The notes beneath the pieces are model-generated. The model did not search any database and was not told the origin of the DNA. It saw nothing but the letters and a program-made list of their open reading frames with translations. Below, piece after piece: positions 59,056-64,000 of a DNA stretch of 64,000 nt. Both the position numbers and the translations under genes were made by a program. Origin of the DNA: Thiodiazotropha sp040506275. GTDB taxonomy: Bacteria > Pseudomonadota > Gammaproteobacteria > Chromatiales > Chromatiaceae. The DNA lies in contig JBEVXD010000004.1 in NCBI GenBank assembly GCA_040506275.1, positions 124,001-188,000 of the forward strand, read 5' to 3'. Position 1 is the stretch's first letter. Each line of letters begins with the position of its first letter.

Positions 59056-59832
59056 TTGAATCATCACCCCAGAAAAAGGTTTGGACAAAATTTTCTGCAT
59101 GACCCCGCAATCATCCAGCGCATTATCCAGGTCATCTCACCTCAACCGGAGGACAACCTGGTTGAGATCGGCCCTGGCCAGGGAGCGATAACCATTGAGC
59201 TTTTACCGCTGCTCAATCAGATGCATGCAATTGAACTTGACCGGGACCTGGTGCCCCCCCTCGCTCAGCTCTGTGCCTCCAGTGGAGAACTCCAGATCCA
59301 TAACACAGATGCCCTGAAGTTCGATTTCTCTACCTTGGCAGAAGCGGAACGTCCCTTGCGGGTGGTTGGTAACCTGCCATACAACATCTCCACTCCACTA
59401 CTGTTCCACCTGCTTGACCAATCGACACATATCAAAGATATGCATTTCATGCTGCAAAAGGAGGTGGTTGATCGGATGGGCGCAGATCCAGGATCAAAGA
59501 GCTATGGCCGACTCTCAGTGATGTTGCAGGCCAGGGCAGTGGTGACACCCCTGTTCAACATTGGCCCTGGTGCTTTCAATCCACCACCCAAAGTTGATTC
59601 CGCCTTCGTGCGCTTAGAACCTTACGATTCATCCCCATATCGTATCGACGACTGGGAGATCTTCAGCCTTGTAGTCAGAGAGGCCTTTTCTCAACGACGC
59701 AAGACGTTGCGTAACTGCCTGAAGAAAACTATACCCGCCGAAGCTATTGAGTCTGTGGGTATAGATCCAGGGGCACGTGCTGAAACTCTCTCAGTGGTGG
59801 ATTTCGCCACACTGGCCAAGTTGCTTAATTGA
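59056..59832 (+). CDS. rsmA: 16S rRNA dimethyladenosine transferase (KsgA)
   Basis: Dimethylates A1518 and A1519 of 16S rRNA. The 258 residues include RFGQNFLHDPAIIQRII at the N-terminus, the SAM motif VEIGPGQGAIT and the catalytic NLPYNIS. The start appears to be TTG at 59056, since AGGA lies about six bases upstream and the family N-terminus starts here; no ATG fits. It is not next to pdxA or apaGH as in E. coli; the neighbours are a fatty acid hydroxylase-family gene and an exported protein gene. Confidence 0.97.
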   Translation: MNHHPRKRFGQNFLHDPAIIQRIIQVISPQPEDNLVEIGPGQGAITIELLPLLNQMHAIELDRDLVPPLAQLCASSGELQIHNTDALKFDFSTLAEAERPLRVVGNLPYNISTPLLFHLLDQSTHIKDMHFMLQKEVVDRMGADPGSKSYGRLSVMLQARAVVTPLFNIGPGAFNPPPKVDSAFVRLEPYDSSPYRIDDWEIFSLVVREAFSQRRKTLRNCLKKTIPAEAIESVGIDPGARAETLSVVDFATLAKLLN

Positions 59833-59838
59833 CCAGCT

Positions 59839-59873
59839 GATCTCAGAGTCAACGCTTTGTTGACTCTGAGATC
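59839..59873. repeat. Perfect 15-bp inverted repeat after rsmA
   Basis: Arms 59839-59853 and 59859-59873 match perfectly around a five-base loop (GCTTT), seven bases after the rsmA stop. The T-run expected of a terminator is not adjacent; T6 occurs about 15 bases later. It probably ends or stabilises the rsmA transcript and that of the convergent gene. Confidence 0.75.
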
Positions 59874-59940
59874 TGTGGATGCGCTTCGTTTTTTCCACCC
59901 ATGCCAAACAGGTTACTGAGGTTTGGGGGTAATCGGGAAA

Positions 59941-60675
59941 CTATTTCGCAAAAACACTATCTTCAACAATCAACGAATAGAAATAGCCATAACCAAAATC
60001 CTTATTGAGATATAAAATACCTTTAGCGACAACGTCATCGCCCACAGCCAGTCCAGCCTGTGTTGTGCGAAAGATAATCTTGTTGTTTTTTTCCTGCTTT
60101 GTTCCTGTCCCGTCTTCAACGTGAACCCAATCTCTTCCCATAATCTGACTGGATAATTTTGATATCTTCCCCTCTACCTCAATAGTTTTTCCGACCAGAT
60201 CATCTTTCTGTTCAAAGATTTCCTTGATCGTAAAACGTCCAACAGGAATATCTGATAATTTTGGTTTTTGTTTCTCTGTCAGCTGTTCCGGTGGTTTTTT
60301 ATTTGGAGAGGGTTTTACAATAGCTTTGTCAGGCAGTTTAGATCCTTTGTTAATTGCTTCGACAAAAAGAATCCTGTCAAAGGTTCGATTAAGTGATTTG
60401 CTGGTAAAGTTCTCCATTAGCATTTGTTCGTAAAAACTGACCTCTTCACCAACACTAACCTGAGTTTCCGGCAGCGCGATCCAGAATGCCTTGCCTTTTT
60501 CTTCAACTCGAATATAAGTATAGCCAGCACTGGACATGGTTTCCATAACTGTGGCTGTGTGGGCAATACCTCCAGGATTCTGATCAGACTTGCCTGCTCC
60601 ATATGACCAGGCTTTGGTACCCGCAACCGCGAGGAATAATAATAAAAACCAGGAAAGTTGCCTTAGTGTATACAT
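59941..60675 (-). CDS. Exported protein with OB-fold-like C-terminus
   Basis: Protein of 244 residues. The ATG at 60675 opens a signal peptide (QLSWFLLLFLAVAGTKAWS). The first half contains GYTYIRVEEKGKAFWIALPETQVSVGEEVSFY, a beta pattern also seen in NrfJ-like proteins. The second half has GKTIEVEGKISKLSSQI, DWVHVEDGTG and GDDVVAKGILYLNKDFGYGY, which resembles an OB-fold of the nucleic-acid/ligand-binding type. A Lys/Pro-rich linker lies between. The function is unknown. It stands alone between rsmA and a long non-coding stretch. Confidence 0.78.
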   Translation of the reverse strand: MYTLRQLSWFLLLFLAVAGTKAWSYGAGKSDQNPGGIAHTATVMETMSSAGYTYIRVEEKGKAFWIALPETQVSVGEEVSFYEQMLMENFTSKSLNRTFDRILFVEAINKGSKLPDKAIVKPSPNKKPPEQLTEKQKPKLSDIPVGRFTIKEIFEQKDDLVGKTIEVEGKISKLSSQIMGRDWVHVEDGTGTKQEKNNKIIFRTTQAGLAVGDDVVAKGILYLNKDFGYGYFYSLIVEDSVFAK

Positions 60676-61128
60676 AATTATTTTCTCTAAGTTTATAATC
60701 TTGGGAGAGCATGAAACATTGCGATCAAATAGGCTATAGCCCTTAATACTTAAACACAGAGCAGGCATATTAAAAAGCAGCGCATCTCATACCATCAATC
60801 TGTCTTACTGTTATTATATTTTTCTTATTCTTATAAGGTTATGTATAAGATGAGGTTTTACCTGACACTATTCGAGAGTTGAGATCTTTTTTCTGGCTTT
60901 CTGATCCACTAACACTGCTTTCCTGCTTACTTCCACTAATTTTCCAGGAAGGAGAAGGGAGATACAGAATCGAGTTCTAAATAACACATCTCAGTGTCTT
61001 TTCCAGCATACAGAGCATGTTAGAACTGAGCAAGTTTCAACATATTTTATAACCCGATCTAACCTGATCGCACTAAGCGACTACAATAACTGGTAGATCG
61101 CAATATGATCACTGCTGTCCCGCTTACT
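60676..61128. other. Non-coding region upstream of the REPIN-like repeat
   Basis: With the repeat and its right flank, this is a 703-base gap between divergent genes. It is AT-rich near 60800-60870. I see no gene or known RNA here; promoters of the exported protein and the triheme protein should lie in the gap. Confidence 0.4.
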
Positions 61129-61225
61129 CCCTCTCCCTCCGGGAGAGGGTTGGGGTGAGGGAATTAGAAAAGCTAACGCTTCAATTATTTAACCCCCCTC
61201 ATCCTTTCCGTCTCCCAGAGGGAGA
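61129..61225. repeat. REPIN-like pair of inverted GC-rich hairpins
   Basis: The first hairpin is CCCTCTCCC/GGGAGAGGG (61129-61137 with 61141-61149), followed by a GGGGTGAGGG tail. The second hairpin is TCTCCC/GGGAGA (61211-61216 with 61220-61225), preceded by CCCCCCTCATCC, roughly the reverse complement of the first tail. An AT-rich spacer of about 30 bases separates the units. Two REP-like units in inverted orientation form a REPIN. Sequences of this type (GGGAGAGGG with GGGGTGAGGG) are widespread in gammaproteobacterial genomes. Confidence 0.7.
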
Positions 61226-61378
61226 AGGAACGCACAAAATCAATAGTGATGTCTCACCGGATCATCGGCACCGAGAAATCACTTCTGAACAAACAGTTAA
61301 ATTGATATTTAATGAAGTTAGCGGGACAGCAGTAAAACAGAATAAAAACCCCTGAGCATAACAAGGTCAAACCCGAAC

Positions 61379-62854
61379 ATGGCTTCAAATATAAGATACA
61401 GACGCCACTTCATTTATGGCTTTTTCTCAAAATTTTTATCGACCCTGTGTATGACCGTTGCGTTTTCATACCCAGCCATAGCCGAGAGTGGTTTTGAGGA
61501 TCCTAACGATCCAGGCTTGTTCACCCCCTCTCAAAAATCGAATAGTAGTTGGTTGGAGGCTATCGGTCCCGGGCAGGGCCCAAAGCGACGGAACGCTATA
61601 AAGTCAGATGCACATGAAAACGTTAAATCGTTCTATCACGCGCGTTATTGTCTCAGTTGTCACGAAGGACAGCAGAAAAACCTGCATTACGCTCGCACCG
61701 ATCTGGTATGCAGAGACTGCCATATTTCAAAACCTATCGCTGGCATAGACAATCCCAATGCTGCTGCTTACGCCAAACACCGTTATCAGAAGGTCTGCGC
61801 AAAATGTCATGAGGGGGCAGGCCCTGGCATGGGTAGCTATGTCATTCATGAGAAACCTCCCTGGTCGGATCAGACTCGTCAGGACTTCCCTGCCCTGTAT
61901 TGGTCAACGATATTAATACTTGCACTAGCTGCCGGGGTATTTGTTTTTTTCATGCCCTATACCTCCGCCTGGGCATGGCGCGAGATCAAACTGCATTTAC
62001 AAAACCGACATAGCGAAGTTAACCCCCCTAAACAGACGATACTGATTGAGCGTTTCACCCGTGGTGAGCGCTGGTTACACACCATCCTGATCATATGCTT
62101 TATGGCTCTTTCAGTGACCGGCGTAGCTTGGATGTATATTGAAACGGGATTGGGAAAGACCCTTGCATGGCCCCTTGGGGGGGCCGAAGGTGCCGTCTGG
62201 GTGCACCGCTTATTTGGTTTGATTCTTATGGCCGTTTTTGTTGCCCACATTGCCTATCTGATCCGGTCCACACTTAGCGGTAAACCTGGTCTGCTTAGCG
62301 GACCGGACAGCCTGGTCTGGACCTGGAGCGATTTCAAAGCCGTACTCCATCATATGGCTTGGTTATTTGGTCGCAGGGAACATCCGGTGTTCGACCGTTG
62401 GTCATGGTGGCAGAAATTCGACTACTGGGCGGTATGGTGGGGGTTGGTTATCGTCGGTATTACTGGCCTAGTGATGTTTGATTCAGTACTTACCACTACT
62501 GTATTGCCTGGCTGGATGATGAATGTAGCCCGCTGGGTGCACAAGGTGGAAGCAATATTAGCCATGGCACACATCTTCATCGTCCACTTCTTCATCGAAA
62601 GTTATCGACCCAATGCCTTCCCTTTGAACGCCCACATATTCCATGGTGCCGCAGAGCTTCAGGCACTCGAGCATGAACATCCCGCATGGATTGAGCGAAT
62701 GCAAGCCGAAGGAAGATTAGAGGAGCGCATCATCACTCAGCCACCTCGAGCAGTACAGATCGCCTTCTTCAGCTTTGGCCTTTCAATGGTATGCCTGGGT
62801 CTGCTGCTGTTGCTGGGAATGTTGGTCTTTGCGGTAGATTTAAGCATTTATTAA
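61379..62854 (+). CDS. Triheme cytochrome c fused to a b561-type membrane cytochrome
   Basis: Electron-transfer protein of 491 residues. A signal/anchor lies at about 12-35. A periplasmic segment contains three CxxCH haem sites: CLSCH (91-95), CRDCH (111-115) and CAKCH (140-144). A helix near 168-188 leads into a b-type cytochrome domain with several helices and histidines suited to haem b (ERWLHTILIICFM, WVHRLFGLILMAVFVAHIAYL, VHKVEAILAMAHIFIVHFF). It resembles the gamma subunit of formate dehydrogenase fused to a multihaem domain. It may pass electrons between the quinone pool and periplasmic acceptors, which is inference. No catalytic subunit is nearby. Confidence 0.9.
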   Translation: MASNIRYRRHFIYGFFSKFLSTLCMTVAFSYPAIAESGFEDPNDPGLFTPSQKSNSSWLEAIGPGQGPKRRNAIKSDAHENVKSFYHARYCLSCHEGQQKNLHYARTDLVCRDCHISKPIAGIDNPNAAAYAKHRYQKVCAKCHEGAGPGMGSYVIHEKPPWSDQTRQDFPALYWSTILILALAAGVFVFFMPYTSAWAWREIKLHLQNRHSEVNPPKQTILIERFTRGERWLHTILIICFMALSVTGVAWMYIETGLGKTLAWPLGGAEGAVWVHRLFGLILMAVFVAHIAYLIRSTLSGKPGLLSGPDSLVWTWSDFKAVLHHMAWLFGRREHPVFDRWSWWQKFDYWAVWWGLVIVGITGLVMFDSVLTTTVLPGWMMNVARWVHKVEAILAMAHIFIVHFFIESYRPNAFPLNAHIFHGAAELQALEHEHPAWIERMQAEGRLEERIITQPPRAVQIAFFSFGLSMVCLGLLLLLGMLVFAVDLSIY

Positions 62855-62926
62855 CCCGGCGACTAAGTATGTCGTCGGGTTAATAGTGAACTTGTGGAAT
62901 AAACCTATCCACGGTTGGTCAGTAGC

Positions 62927-63346
62927 TCACAACTTGGGACATCGGGTAAAGGAGAAGTTATAGGTTTTGTCTTTCCAGGCACCGCCCCAGATCCTGGTGA
63001 GATTCATCTCATGCCCGTCCAGTCGGAGTATTTCGGTCACTGGCGTGCCCCAACCACGTATGGTCTTCGCCTCACACTCTGTAAAGGCATCATTGCAAGT
63101 GAGATCAGCCTCATATGTCCGTCCACTGCGACCGCCCCGAATAAAGAGCTTGCCCTTCTTAACGCTGTAATGGGTGATCATACGCTTCTTCTCACGACAC
63201 CACTCACCAAATAGATCCGTGGGCGCCAAGATGGGCTCTGATACGCTAGGTTCCACCGTTGGCGTCGCACAGCCATACACAAGAAAAGTGGCGGCCAGAA
63301 CCAACCACCAGCATCGAGGAAACGATGGCTTTTTCAATATAATCAC
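62927..63346 (-). CDS. Small hypothetical lipoprotein
   Basis: Protein of 139 residues. The start is GTG at 63346 with GGAGG six bases upstream; an earlier GTG at 63364 would place that site inside the gene. The lipobox VYG-C sets the acylated Cys at 26. The mature domain is beta-like: FGEWCREKKRMITHYSVKKG, TYEADLTCNDAFTECEAKTI and RLDGHEMNLTRIWG, with four cysteines that could form two disulfides. The family is not recognised. It ends convergently 72 bases after the triheme gene. Confidence 0.82.
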   Translation of the reverse strand: MIILKKPSFPRCWWLVLAATFLVYGCATPTVEPSVSEPILAPTDLFGEWCREKKRMITHYSVKKGKLFIRGGRSGRTYEADLTCNDAFTECEAKTIRGWGTPVTEILRLDGHEMNLTRIWGGAWKDKTYNFSFTRCPKL

Positions 63347-63710
63347 GCCACGCCTCCAGATCACGAATTAGAAAATTGGACACCTGTAGTAGGCAATCCC
63401 GAACGATGGATAAGGATCATACGCCGTATCTCACGGCGGGTAAAATCAAGTGTCGATACGTCTATTTGTTTCAGGATAGTAGAGAAATACTATTGGATGG
63501 AGTAGAAGAAAAATCACAACCAAGTCTCCTTTGAGTTAGCAATGCACAATAAGCATTACTCAACCTATAACTTACAGAGATCGATAACTGATGGCTTTCA
63601 TCCACAAAAATCAACTTCCAGGAATTAGGGATCAAATATTGCTAGATAAAACCTTAACAAACCACCAGCGACAGTCTGGCTCACAACCCAATTACAGGAG
63701 TCTGCCCCGG
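63347..63710. other. Intergenic region before the last gene
   Basis: These 364 bases lie between divergent lipoprotein genes and should hold promoters for both. No RNA gene, repeat or credible reading frame is visible. Confidence 0.4.
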
Positions 63711-64000
63711 ATGTTAAAAAGAAGTATTCCTCTCTGCCTGGCTTTATCTCTGATAGTAATCGGATGCAGCGATAATTCTCAAAGTGGACCAGAGACCAGG
63801 CAGTACACTAAGGCACAGGCTGTGGAAACCGCTCCGACCTCTGTTTCTGGAAATCAAATACAAACAGAACCCAATCCACATACCGCATTGTCTGCGGAGC
63901 AACAGATCTCAGTGGCAATGCAGCATGCTGAGAACGGCAGAATGGAGCAAGCCCTGGATGTTCTAACCAGAGCGATCATAACAACTCCGGATGATGCCGA
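63711..64000 (+). CDS. Lipoprotein with TPR-like start (partial, runs off the window)
   Basis: Reading from ATG 63711, with AGGAG eleven bases upstream, gives 96 residues before the edge. The lipobox LIVIG-C sets the acylated Cys at 19. After a Ser/Thr/Pro-rich linker, ISVAMQHAENGRMEQALDVLTRAI near 69-92 looks like the first helix pair of a tetratricopeptide repeat. Lipoproteins of this kind take part in pilus biogenesis (PilF-like), outer-membrane assembly or glycan export; the visible part does not decide. Confidence 0.8.
   Translation, partial: MLKRSIPLCLALSLIVIGCSDNSQSGPETRQYTKAQAVETAPTSVSGNQIQTEPNPHTALSAEQQISVAMQHAENGRMEQALDVLTRAIITTPDDA

Noticed and set aside
61155..61355. 66-residue plus-strand frame
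   Set aside because: It begins inside the REPIN-like repeat and has no protein-like pattern.
1..64000. CRISPR array, insertion sequence, prophage or integron
   Set aside because: No regularly spaced repeats, transposase, integrase or phage structural genes were seen.

Overview
The window looks like a chromosomal segment of a gammaproteobacterium. Evidence for this is gene order and content: ftsY-ftsE-ftsX followed by rpoH, coaD-rsmD with a YfhL-type ferredoxin, a bioB-F-H-C-D operon, rpoZ-spoT-ridA followed by recG-ubiC-ubiA, and a GspA/GspB pair. Periplasmic rhodaneses, a CxxCH protein, a triheme c/b561 protein and several c-di-GMP enzymes would suit an environmental, possibly sulfur- or redox-active lineage. 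That last point is inference; no 16S or complete energy-metabolism operon is present.

Layout. 1-9.2 kb: end of an unidentified gene, a chemoreceptor behind a periplasmic rhodanese, a diguanylate cyclase, a CxxCH protein, tRNA-Met, ychF, a STAS protein and a ParA ATPase, then an L,D-transpeptidase and an alanine-zipper lipoprotein. 9.6-15.6 kb (minus): two M16 peptidase-family proteins, rsmD, coaD, ferredoxin and ggt. 15.9-22.8 kb (plus): ftsYEX, rpoH with a CIRCE-like operator lying on its promoter, and a GGDEF-GGDEF-EAL protein. 22.8-27.4 kb (minus): biotin operon, with comF divergent. 28.4-36.3 kb: HDOD protein, DUF4124 protein, GspB/GspA, a Sel1 protein, a two-domain rhodanese and a DUF255 protein fused to a DsbD-like domain.

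36.4-39.6 kb is an accessory patch: an orphan lipoprotein, a frameshifted ribbon-helix-helix antitoxin, a ParE N-terminus fused in frame to a candidate L,D-transpeptidase-like effector, and an overlapping exported SH3-like protein that could be its immunity partner. 39.6-47.8 kb is housekeeping (ubiA, ubiC, recG, yjbQ family, ridA, spoT, rpoZ). 47.9-50 kb holds a divergent AraC regulator/MFS pair. 50.2-56.8 kb is a surface-glycan-like islet (ThDP enzyme, a large GT2-like protein, sulfotransferase, two methyltransferases, GT4). 57-64 kb holds small exported proteins, a fatty acid hydroxylase-family membrane protein, rsmA, an OB-fold-like exported protein, a REPIN-like repeat, the triheme/b561 protein and two lipoproteins.

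The observations most worth checking are the CIRCE-like operator on rpoH, the ParE-effector/SH3 patch, the glycan islet with its unusual 613-residue protein, and a terminator-like hairpin inside the first codons of ggt.
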